Assembly (NCBI GenBank): GCA_033391075.1
Contig: JAWPMV010000005.1
Span: 372,001 to 436,000, forward strand
Reading direction: 5' to 3'
From: Bacteroidia bacterium
GTDB taxonomy: Bacteria; Bacteroidota; Bacteroidia; J057
Length of the DNA: 64,000 nt
Notes under the pieces: model-generated
Database searches by the model: none
The model's input: only the letters and a program-made list of their open reading frames with translations
Told to the model about the DNA's origin: nothing
In this document: positions 8,916-17,505 of the stretch, piece by piece
Position numbering within the stretch: position 1 is the stretch's first letter
Layout: every line of letters begins with the position of its first letter
Program-made: the position numbers and the translations under genes

Positions 8916-9431
8916 ATGGGAAAAATAGAAATAGAATCCCAAATAGGCTTCAAGGAATACATGAAATTAATGTATGCCCAAACATATCGAAAACCAATTA
9001 TGATTGGGATTACAGTTGTTGGCGTATTTTTGCTTTTCTTATCGGTATGGAATGCAATAGTTTTTGATAAATGGGAAGAGATTCCTAATCGAATGTTGAT
9101 ATTTGGATTTGCCTTAAGTGTCTTACTTCCTCTATCAATTTATTGGATTGCTAAGAGGAATTTTAACTCTGATCCAAGGATTGGAGAAAAAATGATTTAC
9201 TCATTCGAATTAGAACAATTCCACATTCTTGGAGAATCATTTAATAGCTCAATGACATGGGATAAAGTTTATAAAATCCAGGAATTGAAAAATTGGATAT
9301 TAATTTATCACAATAAAATGATTGCAAGTTTAATCCCCAGGCCCTCTTTTTCAGATGAGGAATACTTAAAGTTTAGGGAAATAATCTCAAAGCACCCAAA
9401 TCTTGAGTCAAATTTGAAAAAGGTTAAGTAA
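8916..9431 (+). CDS. YcxB-like membrane protein
   Basis: 171 aa. Two hydrophobic segments lie at about 30-52 and 65-85. They are followed by a C-terminal domain with the pattern of the YcxB-like family: MTWDKVYKIQELKNWILIY, then IPRPSFSDEEY. The function of this family is not known; it is a small inner-membrane protein with a cytoplasmic beta-rich tail. The gene fits exactly between two attC-like elements: GTTGTACC precedes it and GGTACAAC starts right at its stop codon. This is the arrangement of an integron gene cassette. Confidence 0.75.
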   Translation: MGKIEIESQIGFKEYMKLMYAQTYRKPIMIGITVVGVFLLFLSVWNAIVFDKWEEIPNRMLIFGFALSVLLPLSIYWIAKRNFNSDPRIGEKMIYSFELEQFHILGESFNSSMTWDKVYKIQELKNWILIYHNKMIASLIPRPSFSDEEYLKFREIISKHPNLESNLKKVK

Positions 9432-9509
9432 GGTACAACATAAGCTTCAGCACAGTAAGCCTCTGAAGCGGCTGTCCGGATTCTCGCTAGCCGTTGGCGG
9501 TAATTAAAT
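9432..9509 (+). other. attC-like structured element after YcxB-like gene
   Basis: Starts with GGTACAAC directly after the stop codon. It contains the inverted repeat GCTTCAG (9444-9450) / CTGAAGC (9463-9469) and ends CTAGCCGTTGGCGGTAATTA. The decamer CTAGCCGTTG is shared with 8891-8900, and CGGTAATTAAA is shared with 11630-11640. The size (about 65-70 bp) and the opposed AAC/GTT ends fit attC sites. Confidence 0.45.
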
Positions 9510-9518
9510 CTAATACCT

Positions 9519-10745
9519 ATGAAAATTGGAATAGTAGGCGGCTCAATTGCAGGTTGTTCTGCAGCCACCCTTTTAATGAAAGAAGGCCATGAGGTAACGG
9601 TATTTGAACGGTCTAATAAGACCTTAGTCGGCCGCGGAGGAGGAATTGGGACTACACCTACCCTAATGCAGCAAATCCTAGAAGATGGCCTTATCAAAGA
9701 TGGTTTTGCCCACTTCCAAATAAACAAAATGCCGTTAGTCGGCAAGAGCAATGAGGCAGAACCTTATGGGAAAATTGCCTGGGCCGTACCCATGAACTTT
9801 CATGTATTCCAATGGAATGAACTCTGGAAAAACCTTCGAGCCAATGTTCCTGACAAAGGGTATCGGGCTGGTACCAAAATAGTACATGCCCGATCAATTG
9901 AAGACGGGAAGGTAGAACTGACTACCCAATCAGACGAGAAGCTGCAGTTCGACCTTGTTTTATTTGCTGATGGCTATAACTCAATGGGTCGAAGGCTTCT
10001 TTTTCCAGAGAAGAAATTGAAATACAGAGGTTATGTACTTTGGCGAGGTCTCCTCTCTGAATCTGAAATGCTAGACACTTCTATCCTAAAAGATGAAATA
10101 CTGCGATTGTCCTATGATGGTGAGCCCGGCCATAATGTCGTCTATTTCATCCCGAACGAGAATGGATCTGTTGAAAAAGGTGAACGTGTTTTCAATTGGG
10201 CTGCTTATATGCCCATTCCAGAACCCGAATTGGATAAACTTATGACTGATAAACAGGGACAAATTCGATTCGGAACCCTCCCTCCGGGAAACCTTACCGA
10301 AGAAAACGAAGCACAGCTGAAAGACCGCCTGACTAAAAACATTCCTGACTACTATGCAGAAATAGTACACAAAACCGAAGACAGTTATATCCAAGTCATC
10401 TATACACTTGACTTGGACAGTTATCGTAAAGGAAGAATGTGTCTTATTGGAGATGCCGGGATATTTGTCCAGCCTTTTACAGGTTCGGGAGTATTCAAGG
10501 GCTACAACAACGTTAAAGATCTGGTCAATTGCCTGAAGGAAGAAAGTAAGCTTGATAATGCGCTAGAAAAATGGAGTAAGCTGCAACTCAAGACTGCTAA
10601 ACGACTTTTAGCTTTGGGAGAACAGATGGAAAAGACATATATCTGGGAGCAATTGGACTTTTCAAAGGTGGATGAGGAAACCACCAAGAAATGGTGGGAA
10701 GCATCCGTTACTTTTCCTGAAACCTTTAATTATCAAAAAGGATAA
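9519..10745 (+). CDS. FAD-dependent monooxygenase
   Basis: 408 aa, group A flavoprotein hydroxylase-like. The N-terminal Rossmann motif is IGIVGGSIAGCSAATLL (residues 3-19) with the acidic residue E30 closing the ADP-binding fold. The second FAD motif is GDAGIFVQPFTGSGV near residue 312, matching the GD...P...G pattern of the family. The enzyme should hydroxylate or epoxidise an organic substrate with NAD(P)H and O2 in the cytoplasm; the substrate is unknown. It starts 19 bp after an attC-like boundary. The following lipoprotein gene lies 140 bp downstream. Confidence 0.9.
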   Translation: MKIGIVGGSIAGCSAATLLMKEGHEVTVFERSNKTLVGRGGGIGTTPTLMQQILEDGLIKDGFAHFQINKMPLVGKSNEAEPYGKIAWAVPMNFHVFQWNELWKNLRANVPDKGYRAGTKIVHARSIEDGKVELTTQSDEKLQFDLVLFADGYNSMGRRLLFPEKKLKYRGYVLWRGLLSESEMLDTSILKDEILRLSYDGEPGHNVVYFIPNENGSVEKGERVFNWAAYMPIPEPELDKLMTDKQGQIRFGTLPPGNLTEENEAQLKDRLTKNIPDYYAEIVHKTEDSYIQVIYTLDLDSYRKGRMCLIGDAGIFVQPFTGSGVFKGYNNVKDLVNCLKEESKLDNALEKWSKLQLKTAKRLLALGEQMEKTYIWEQLDFSKVDEETTKKWWEASVTFPETFNYQKG

Positions 10746-10885
10746 AATAAAAAACACCTCCAAGAAGGTATACCATCAATTAAAACTGAGGATTATACCA
10801 AAGCCTTAGCATTTATTTAAGAGGGGCCCGAATAAGCTAAAAAAGGCATTAAAAAGAAGTAAATACATTTAAAATCTAGGTAAAG

Positions 10886-11479
10886 ATGAAAAGTCAATTT
10901 GTAATATTTTTTGCGATAGTAATGCTTAGTGCTTGTAACAGCCCAAGGAATTCGGGCATTACCCAACAACCAACTTTAGCTGATTATCAAGTTGGCGAAA
11001 AATGGGTTTGGAAATATAAAGGTGTAACAACGGAAGGTGAAATACGCTCGGAAGGAGAAGATACAAGAGAAATAATCAGCCTTGATGGCGTTTTAAGCAT
11101 GACGATAGGAAATGATACCATTTCCCTTACAGACATCGTTAAGCCTGAAGAAAGCAAAACACCTAAGTACGACTGGCCTCTGGAAGTGGGTAAAAAGTGG
11201 AAATATGAAAACAATTGGACAAGTCAAGATGGAACTACGGGAAACCAAAATCAAGATGCTGAGATATTATCATACCAAGAAGAAACGGTAGAAGCTGGAA
11301 CATTCATGGCTTACACGATTAAATACACAGGTAAAACCACGAATTCCAGGGGATATAATGCAAATGAAGAAGAGCTTTGGTTGTATGCACCTACCCTGAA
11401 AAATTTTATTAAACTTATTCAAACTCAAGATGATTTTTCGTACGTAGAGGAATTAATCGAGTATTCAAAACCTGAATAA
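10886..11479 (+). CDS. Lipoprotein of unknown function
   Basis: 197 aa. The type II signal peptide MKSQFVIFFAIVMLSAC places the lipidated Cys at 17, so the protein is anchored in the envelope. The mature region is beta-rich, with repeated W/Y-containing strands (YQVGEKWVWKYKG, VGKKWKYENNW) like the beta-sandwich lipoproteins common in Bacteroidota. No catalytic motif was seen. It may be co-transcribed with the FAD monooxygenase. Confidence 0.75.
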   Translation: MKSQFVIFFAIVMLSACNSPRNSGITQQPTLADYQVGEKWVWKYKGVTTEGEIRSEGEDTREIISLDGVLSMTIGNDTISLTDIVKPEESKTPKYDWPLEVGKKWKYENNWTSQDGTTGNQNQDAEILSYQEETVEAGTFMAYTIKYTGKTTNSRGYNANEEELWLYAPTLKNFIKLIQTQDDFSYVEELIEYSKPE

Positions 11480-11565
11480 ATCTCTTTAAAGAAATTGACT
11501 GTACTTATCTGGTTATGCCAAAACTTTAGTCTGAAAATATTAGAAACGATAGAACTAAAACACAC

Positions 11566-11641
11566 GCTAAGAATGTATATGCAATAATTGCTTCCTATCT
11601 TAAGTAACTCCACATATACCAGGCCTTATCGGTAATTAAAA
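11566..11641 (+). other. Third attC-like structured element
   Basis: GCTAAGAATGTATAT (11566-11580) matches GCTAAGAAAGTATAT at 8838-8852 at 14 of 15 positions. GTATATG (11575-11581) pairs with CATATAC (11613-11619). The 3' end GGCCTTATCGGTAATTAAA resembles the end of the 9432 element and shares CGGTAATTAAA with it. The element ends 11 bp before the next start codon, as the others do. The GTT core is degraded here. Confidence 0.35.
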
Positions 11642-11652
11642 TAAATTAAGCA

Positions 11653-12576
11653 ATGAAAAGCCCTATCGTTAGCGTCTTAGTACTCGTATCTATCATTTTT
11701 TCAAGTGCTTGCAATCCAGAGAAATCAAACACTAAAGAGGATGATCCTATAATAGAGAAGGGTAATTATTTTGGTCAAAAACCACCTGGGTTAATACCCG
11801 AAATTTTTGCTCCTGGCATCGTTTCTATTGAGGGAAGGTTCGAAGGCACTACTTCCTTTTCTTCGGATTTGACTGAAATGTATTTTGCAGCTGATAACAA
11901 AGACGAAGAAACATCTATCTATTTCTCAAAACTCGAAGATGATACATGGACTCCCATAAAAAGAGTAAGTTTTACTAATGGAGGAAAAAAGGAAGAAATG
12001 CATCCATTTGTTAGCCCTGATGGTAAAAGGATATATTTCACAGCTATGGACTCCGCCTTTGCAGATGAAAAAATTTGGTATGTAAACCGTTTAGAGGATT
12101 CCTGGAGCGATGCGATTCTTCTTGATTCACCGATAAATGACGAGCTGGTGTTTTTTCCTAATCAGGCTGAAAACGGGGACCTTTATTATTTCAATTTGTC
12201 AAAGTTCAATACCTATTATGCTCCCAATAAAAATGGTGAGTTTCCCGAAACAAGGGAAGTTGACCTTGAATTTGGTCATCATGCATTCATTTCGCCATCT
12301 CAGGATTACTTGATAGTAACAGCACCCAGCGATCAAGAAGAGGGAAGAAAGGATAATGATATGTATGTTTATTTTAAAAAGGAAGACGGAACATGGGCAC
12401 CCCCCCAAAATCTTGGAAATACCATAAACACTACTTTAAATGAAAAAGGTCCAAGAATTACTCAAGACGGCAAGTATTTATTTTTTGGCAGGGATGAAAG
12501 AGATATAGAGCCGGGGCTATCAAATATCTATTGGGTTAGCACAGAAGGTATAGATAGCCTAAGAGCAATACAATAG
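11653..12576 (+). CDS. PD40 beta-propeller lipoprotein
   Basis: 307 aa with a lipobox (IIFSSAC, Cys 20). The mature chain has several WD40-like/PD40 blades: FSSDLTEMYFAAD, VSPDGKRIYFTAM, ISPSQDYLIVTAP and ITQDGKYLFFGRD. These match the family known from TolB-like and OmpA-associated lipoproteins. It is probably a periplasm-facing binding or scaffold protein; no partner gene is adjacent. Confidence 0.85.
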   Translation: MKSPIVSVLVLVSIIFSSACNPEKSNTKEDDPIIEKGNYFGQKPPGLIPEIFAPGIVSIEGRFEGTTSFSSDLTEMYFAADNKDEETSIYFSKLEDDTWTPIKRVSFTNGGKKEEMHPFVSPDGKRIYFTAMDSAFADEKIWYVNRLEDSWSDAILLDSPINDELVFFPNQAENGDLYYFNLSKFNTYYAPNKNGEFPETREVDLEFGHHAFISPSQDYLIVTAPSDQEEGRKDNDMYVYFKKEDGTWAPPQNLGNTINTTLNEKGPRITQDGKYLFFGRDERDIEPGLSNIYWVSTEGIDSLRAIQ

Positions 12577-12708
12577 AATTACTTAAGCTCCAGGAATGAG
12601 CATGCTTGGGCACAATAAATAAAACCGAAACAACATAAGCCAAACGCCATCCTCAGCTGAGGCTATGAACAAGGCAAAGCTAAACCTTACCACAAGCATC
12701 CAGGAACA

Positions 12709-13389
12709 ATGAAAATCTTCTACCTCATATCCCTAATTTCGAGCATAGCCTTATCCTCTTGTAGCGTACAAAGCACTGGACAAAAGATTGAATGGGGGAA
12801 AAAATCCATGTCTTCGTCTAATAATGATTTAGCGAAGTCTATCTTAAAGTTCTCTACATCTGTGCTCAAAGAAAATTTAATAGTTAGCGTTCATGATCGA
12901 GTTCCTACCTTTTATTGGGATATACAAATGATTTTCGAAGCTGACGACTTCAAGTCCGACCATTTCAACAGCTACACCTCTTATTCCGATAAACAAGTTT
13001 TTGATGAACCTATTGACGAAAATTACAAGGGCGTCATGCTATTTGTAGCCACTTATAAAGACCTGGCGAGTGCCCTACATGCATTTCAAGAACTCAAGAC
13101 TCGTACTAAAATTCGAATAGAAGAACTTGAAGGACAAGCGGGATTATTAGTAGAGCAGGTACGGATTTTTGAAAGAATTAGAAGCTCAGGAGGCTTGTTA
13201 ACACAAAAAGACCAATATGTTTTTTACCTACTAGAATCTTGTGAAGCACCTCCAATTGGCGCAAGTTGGGATGAGTATGAAAAGCTGTTTCTGAGCTATA
13301 TTACTGAGAAAAATGAGGAAATCGAGATAATCAATGCCGATTGCAAAAAGGATGCATTCTTAGTTCAAAAAATAAAAGCAAAGAGCTAA
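12709..13389 (+). CDS. Lipoprotein of unknown function
   Basis: 226 aa. The lipobox ALSSC places the modified Cys at 18. The remainder is mixed alpha/beta with a helix rich in E and K at residues 125-155 and three further Cys (C184 region and near the end) that might pair. Not recognised. It is preceded by a 132-bp gap containing the palindrome CCTCAGCTGAGG (12651-12662). Confidence 0.7.
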   Translation: MKIFYLISLISSIALSSCSVQSTGQKIEWGKKSMSSSNNDLAKSILKFSTSVLKENLIVSVHDRVPTFYWDIQMIFEADDFKSDHFNSYTSYSDKQVFDEPIDENYKGVMLFVATYKDLASALHAFQELKTRTKIRIEELEGQAGLLVEQVRIFERIRSSGGLLTQKDQYVFYLLESCEAPPIGASWDEYEKLFLSYITEKNEEIEIINADCKKDAFLVQKIKAKS

Positions 13390-13654
13390 GAATGTAAATA
13401 AAATCATAGCCGTCAGTCGGCAGGCTGCGCTTCAGATAATTTTTGACATTTACGATTTCATGCGAACTTTATAAAGGATAAATTAGACTTCCGACAAGTC
13501 CGATCAGCAGCTAAAGTAGTCGCCTGAAGCATAGCTGGGTCTTGTGCGCAACTATAACAATCAATAAGGCAAAAAGGCTGACTAAAGGAGAACCGCATTT
13601 TATTACTTCAGCATGGCTCTTTATAGCGATATTAGCATATAGATTGACCCTGAG

Positions 13655-14449
13655 ATGAAACAAAGATTAATCATATTAAATCTGATTTCTATTCTGGTTG
13701 TTGCATTCGGCCTGACAACTTTTCTTCATGAATTTGCTCATGCCATTGCAGCAAAATTAGGTGATGTTAATCCAACCTTATTTCACACCTATGTTTCCTT
13801 TGATAATTCAACAACTCCCCTAAGCCATGAGCTTTTTATTCTCTCCAGTGGTCCTTTAGTTTCCTTTTTTCAAGCGATTCTATTTTTTAGCCTCTTGCGC
13901 AAAAAAAGCAAAATAGACCTTATTGGATGCTTCTACTTATGGATGGAAATAATAGGGATGCTTGTTTTTCTAGGATACATTATGATGGGGCCATTTATAC
14001 CATATGGTGACACTGGAAAAATATATAGCCTTCTAGCTACTCCAACTTATGTTTCTTTTTCACTCGCAGCTTTAGCCTTGATCACCATAATCCTTTTCTT
14101 TCGGAAAAGAGCGCCATTATTCATCGATTTTCTGTCTGATTTGAGGAACATTTCAGGACTTGAAAAATCAACTTCTTTTTTCAAATTCTTTATTTTACCG
14201 CTTCTTGTCAGTACAATAATTAATACTTTAATTTCTTTACCAGCACCTACGATGGTGAGTATAGCCTTCCCTCTCTTCCTTCCTTTGACAATGATTCCAA
14301 CAGCAATTAGAATTGGTACATCCGATTGGGGATTTGTAAAAAAATCAACTGGGGAGACTGCCTTTTCAAGAATTACTTACTGGCCAATCATTTCAATGAT
14401 ATTAATCATCATCATTTCAAGAATTTTAGAAAGAGGGATTAACCTATAA
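13655..14449 (+). CDS. M50-like HExxH membrane protein
   Basis: 264 aa with about six hydrophobic segments. The first segment carries FLHEFAHAI (H25, E26, H29), the zinc-binding HExxH of site-2-protease-type M50 metallopeptidases. The FILSSGPLVSFFQA stretch resembles the conserved glycine region that follows in this family. The second metal-ligand motif (NxxPxxxxDG) is not seen, so it may be a divergent or non-proteolytic relative. A paralogue with the same HEFAH and SGPL motifs is at 21736. Confidence 0.7.
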   Translation: MKQRLIILNLISILVVAFGLTTFLHEFAHAIAAKLGDVNPTLFHTYVSFDNSTTPLSHELFILSSGPLVSFFQAILFFSLLRKKSKIDLIGCFYLWMEIIGMLVFLGYIMMGPFIPYGDTGKIYSLLATPTYVSFSLAALALITIILFFRKRAPLFIDFLSDLRNISGLEKSTSFFKFFILPLLVSTIINTLISLPAPTMVSIAFPLFLPLTMIPTAIRIGTSDWGFVKKSTGETAFSRITYWPIISMILIIIISRILERGINL

Positions 14450-14465
14450 AAAGTATGAAGGAAAA

Positions 14466-14549
14466 TATTTAGCAGATGCTAGAGAAGCAGCTAATATTGT
14501 TAAATCGACTTTAAAACAGTCGTTTCTTAGTGAGAGTTTCTGCTAAATA
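14466..14549 (+). repeat. Structured intergenic inverted repeat
   Basis: TATTTAGCAGA (14466-14476) and TCTGCTAAATA (14539-14549) form a perfect 11-bp stem around 62 nt. An inner CGACT / AGTCG pair lies within the loop. It sits between the HExxH gene and mltG and may be a leader structure or another boundary element of the kind seen at 8838, 9432 and 11566. Confidence 0.45.
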
Positions 14550-14581
14550 AAATAAGTTCAATTAAACCTTAAAAAAATTAA

Positions 14582-15646
14582 ATGGTCAGAAAGATTTTAT
14601 GGGGAGTATTAATTATTGCTGTGATAGGAGGTGTTTTTGCTTATCAGAAATACACAAGCATCCTCTCTCCAAATGTCCCTGACAAACTAGAGAATAATAT
14701 TGTTCTCATTCCCTCTAAATCTTCATTTAATGAAGTCCTAGAAATTCTCCATAAGAATAAGCAAATCATAGATACCATTTCATTTCGAGAAGTATCAGAA
14801 ATGATGAGCTACAAAAAAAGTATCATGAGGGCTGGCAGATACAAAATTACTCCCTCCTGGAGCAATCGTTCTTTAATCAGTCATCTTCGAGCAGGAAAGC
14901 AGGAAGCCGTAAATTTAGTATTAAATCATGGCTGGCTATTAGAAGATGTTGCGGCAAAAGCCTCTCAATTTATTGAAGCCGATTCAACTGATTTGATTCA
15001 TCTATTTCGTAATGAAAAATACATCCAGGAATCAGGACACACTTCTGAAAGCTTGATGAGTCTCTTCATTCCGAATACATATGAATTTTATTGGAATACA
15101 GATGAAACAGCATTCTTCGAAAGAATGATTAAAGAACACAACAGATTCTGGAATACGAATGAAAGACGTTCAAAAGCCGAAAAACTGGGAATGACACCTA
15201 CAGAGGTATACACCTTAGCCTCAATTGTTGAAAGAGAAATATCAAAAAATTCTGAAAAGAAACGAGTTGCAGGCTTATACCTAAATCGAATTAAGGTAGG
15301 GATGAAGTTAGATGCGGACCCTACAGCAAAATTTGCTACAAAAGACTTTAAAGCGACCAGGATTTTATACAAACATATCCGTTTCGATTCTCCCTATAAT
15401 ACCTATTTGCACCCGGGACTTCCTCCTGGCCCCATAAGTATGGCATCAATGAAGAGTATTGATGCTGTTTTGGATTCGGAAAAGCATAATTTTTATTATA
15501 TGTGTGTAGATCCGGATAATCCCGGATATCATGTTTTCGCAGAAGACCTAAGTGAACATAATAGAAATGCCAGAAGATTCCATCGCTGGTTAGATAGCCT
15601 AGAGAAGGAAAAGAAAAAGAATTTAAAAACCATCAACACAAACTAG
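14582..15646 (+). CDS. mltG: Endolytic transglycosylase MltG
   Basis: 354 aa, the usual length. One N-terminal membrane anchor (about 5-20), a LysM-like segment (about 40-110) and the YceG catalytic domain follow. The catalytic Glu is E217 in TLASIVEREI, equivalent to the conserved Glu of E. coli MltG. The downstream motifs DADPTAKFA, SPYNTYLHPGLPPGPI and NPGYHVFAEDL are all present. It cleaves nascent peptidoglycan glycan strands at the outer face of the inner membrane and so limits their length. It is the most clearly housekeeping gene of this part of the window. Confidence 0.97.
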   Translation: MVRKILWGVLIIAVIGGVFAYQKYTSILSPNVPDKLENNIVLIPSKSSFNEVLEILHKNKQIIDTISFREVSEMMSYKKSIMRAGRYKITPSWSNRSLISHLRAGKQEAVNLVLNHGWLLEDVAAKASQFIEADSTDLIHLFRNEKYIQESGHTSESLMSLFIPNTYEFYWNTDETAFFERMIKEHNRFWNTNERRSKAEKLGMTPTEVYTLASIVEREISKNSEKKRVAGLYLNRIKVGMKLDADPTAKFATKDFKATRILYKHIRFDSPYNTYLHPGLPPGPISMASMKSIDAVLDSEKHNFYYMCVDPDNPGYHVFAEDLSEHNRNARRFHRWLDSLEKEKKKNLKTINTN

Positions 15647-15696
15647 TCCCAATTCTCCACTGAGGCTACGCACTGAAGTTTTAACCAATTCATCAA

Positions 15697-16221
15697 ATGT
15701 TAAAAGGGTACCTAACAATAACAATTTTACTAATTGTAGATGTCGTTTTGTATCTCACGAGTGGAATCTCGCTGATTGGACAAATAAGTGATAAAGTTCT
15801 TTTTTGGACCTGGCTAATCCTGACAGCAATAGTCATTATCAAATACTTCAAGCGCAGGCTGATCAAGGGCTATTTAGTATTTCTTGGAATTTTATTGATG
15901 CTGAGCCTATTCCCAATGGCCTTACCTTTTCTTTCGATTTTCTCCTTTGCCACAGAAAATGATTATGAAGTTCAGATTGAAAACTATCGCTTAAGAGAAG
16001 GAGTCAAAAGCGCGATAGCAATTCCAAAAATCTATTTGCTGCAAGAATGGGGATTTCTGGAAAAGGAAATAGGGGAAACGAACTTTACTATAGAAATTGA
16101 CAATCAGTATTATAAGATAGATGAGATTGAAGAAATCTCCCTATCAGAAGAGAAGGATAGCCTGAGTTTTGAATTTAGGCTTAAAGAAAAAAGTGCATAT
16201 AGAAAATTTAAAAAAGAATAG
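15697..16221 (+). CDS. Small membrane protein of unknown function
   Basis: 174 aa. Three hydrophobic segments (about 4-22, 34-48, 58-80) precede a charged C-terminal domain of about 85 residues rich in E and K with alternating strands. The gene starts 50 bp after mltG and may be co-transcribed. Not recognised. Confidence 0.65.
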   Translation: MLKGYLTITILLIVDVVLYLTSGISLIGQISDKVLFWTWLILTAIVIIKYFKRRLIKGYLVFLGILLMLSLFPMALPFLSIFSFATENDYEVQIENYRLREGVKSAIAIPKIYLLQEWGFLEKEIGETNFTIEIDNQYYKIDEIEEISLSEEKDSLSFEFRLKEKSAYRKFKKE

Positions 16222-16449
16222 AATACAGCGGCATTGCATATATTGGCTACACTTACTGAATGATCGCACAGCACCTAAAGCAGGCCACGATTTTACAAGA
16301 AATAACATCCGGATTGTAGAATCCTTTAATAACGTCCTCTACCTAATGTTTTTCTCATAGGCTACCCTCAGAACATAGCTGCCTCAGGAAGTCTACAGAA
16401 AATTGGGCCAAATGAGATCGATAAATTTACAAAAGTCAAATACGAAATT

Positions 16450-16806
16450 ATGCTAACAGACATCCATCCGAAATTACCCATGCGAGACAAAGAGATTACG
16501 AGAGAGTTTTATGCAAAACGTTTAGGATTTCAAGAGCTTGGAAGTGTGGATTATGAGGCTTATCTGATGATGAAATGCGACCAGATCCAACTTCATTTCT
16601 TTGAATTTAAAGAACTTGATCCAAAAGAAAATTATGGACAGGTCTATATCAGAACGGAGAAGATTGAGCAGTTTTACAAATCTTTGTTGGATAGAAAAAC
16701 ACCTATTCACCCTAACGGAAAACTGGAAACCAAAGCCTGGGGACAAAAGGAATTTTCAATCCTTGACCCAGACAGCAACCTTCTGACATTTGGAGAAAGT
16801 ATTTAG
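16450..16806 (+). CDS. VOC family / bleomycin-resistance-like protein
   Basis: 118 aa, the size of a single vicinal-oxygen-chelate fold protein. The N-terminus (HPKLPMRDKEITREFYAKRL) has the usual start of the first beta-alpha-beta-beta-beta unit. HFFEFKELDPKENYGQVYIR and FSILDPDSNLLTFGE match the conserved strands and the DPDGN-type turn. Members bind drugs or act as glyoxalases or dioxygenases; this one looks like the bleomycin-binding subgroup, but its ligand is unknown. Confidence 0.88.
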   Translation: MLTDIHPKLPMRDKEITREFYAKRLGFQELGSVDYEAYLMMKCDQIQLHFFEFKELDPKENYGQVYIRTEKIEQFYKSLLDRKTPIHPNGKLETKAWGQKEFSILDPDSNLLTFGESI

Positions 16807-16968
16807 AAATAAAAAGGCCTCACTCAAGTAAATGCTATATTTCTCCCTACCTGTCCTCTTACATATATAATATTTCGCTCTATGCTGTCAAGGATATTTC
16901 TACATAATAATGAAGCTATATCGAAAAATGAGTAGCCTAAGAGCAAATAGTCTATATAAATTAGAGAT

Positions 16969-17505
16969 ATGAATAAAGAAGATCAGCTGCCAGAAATCAT
17001 TTACAGGAAGTTGGAGAGATCAGACATAGAGAAGTATCACGAAATAAGATTGAAGTGTTTACAAGAACATCCCAATAGTTTTGGAAGCACTTATGAAGAA
17101 GAGATCAAGAAAGAGAAGTTTAAATTTGATGAATTCATCGCTAGAGAAGATGCAGAAAGTTTTATGCTGGGCGCTTTTAAAAAAGAGGAGTGTATAGGAA
17201 TATGTGGATTTATCAGAGAAGAAGGAAAACGAACCCAACACAGAGGACATTTGGTCCAGATATATGTAAAAAAGCAATACCAGGCGAAAGGAATAGGGAG
17301 TGAACTAATCTCGAGGACGATTATGGAAGCTTTTAATGAAGAAGGACTTGAGCAAATCTTATTAGGGGTAATCACTGAAAATGAACAGGCGAATAGGGTC
17401 TATGAGAGACTGGGATTCAAAGAATACGGCAGGATTAAAGAATTCCTCAAGTTGGAAGACAAATATTTAGACAAACGCATGATGATAAGATATAAAGAGA
17501 GATAA
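16969..17505 (+). CDS. GNAT family N-acetyltransferase
   Basis: 178 aa. The acetyl-CoA-binding motif A is visible as VQIYVKKQYQAKGIGSELI (QxxGxG pattern), followed by motif B (VITENEQANRVYERLGF). The N-terminus starts the fold with IIYRKLERSDIEKYHEIR. It transfers an acetyl group from acetyl-CoA to an amine; the acceptor cannot be predicted. Confidence 0.93.
   Translation: MNKEDQLPEIIYRKLERSDIEKYHEIRLKCLQEHPNSFGSTYEEEIKKEKFKFDEFIAREDAESFMLGAFKKEECIGICGFIREEGKRTQHRGHLVQIYVKKQYQAKGIGSELISRTIMEAFNEEGLEQILLGVITENEQANRVYERLGFKEYGRIKEFLKLEDKYLDKRMMIRYKER

Noticed and set aside
9308-9751. 147-codon minus-strand frame spanning the gap before the FAD monooxygenase gene
   Set aside because: It overlaps two real genes and has no recognisable motif.
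3837-15675. Recurring CTGAGGCT-type string in gaps at about 3837, 12656 and 15661
   Set aside because: The match is only about 8-10 nt and the flanks differ, so chance cannot be excluded.
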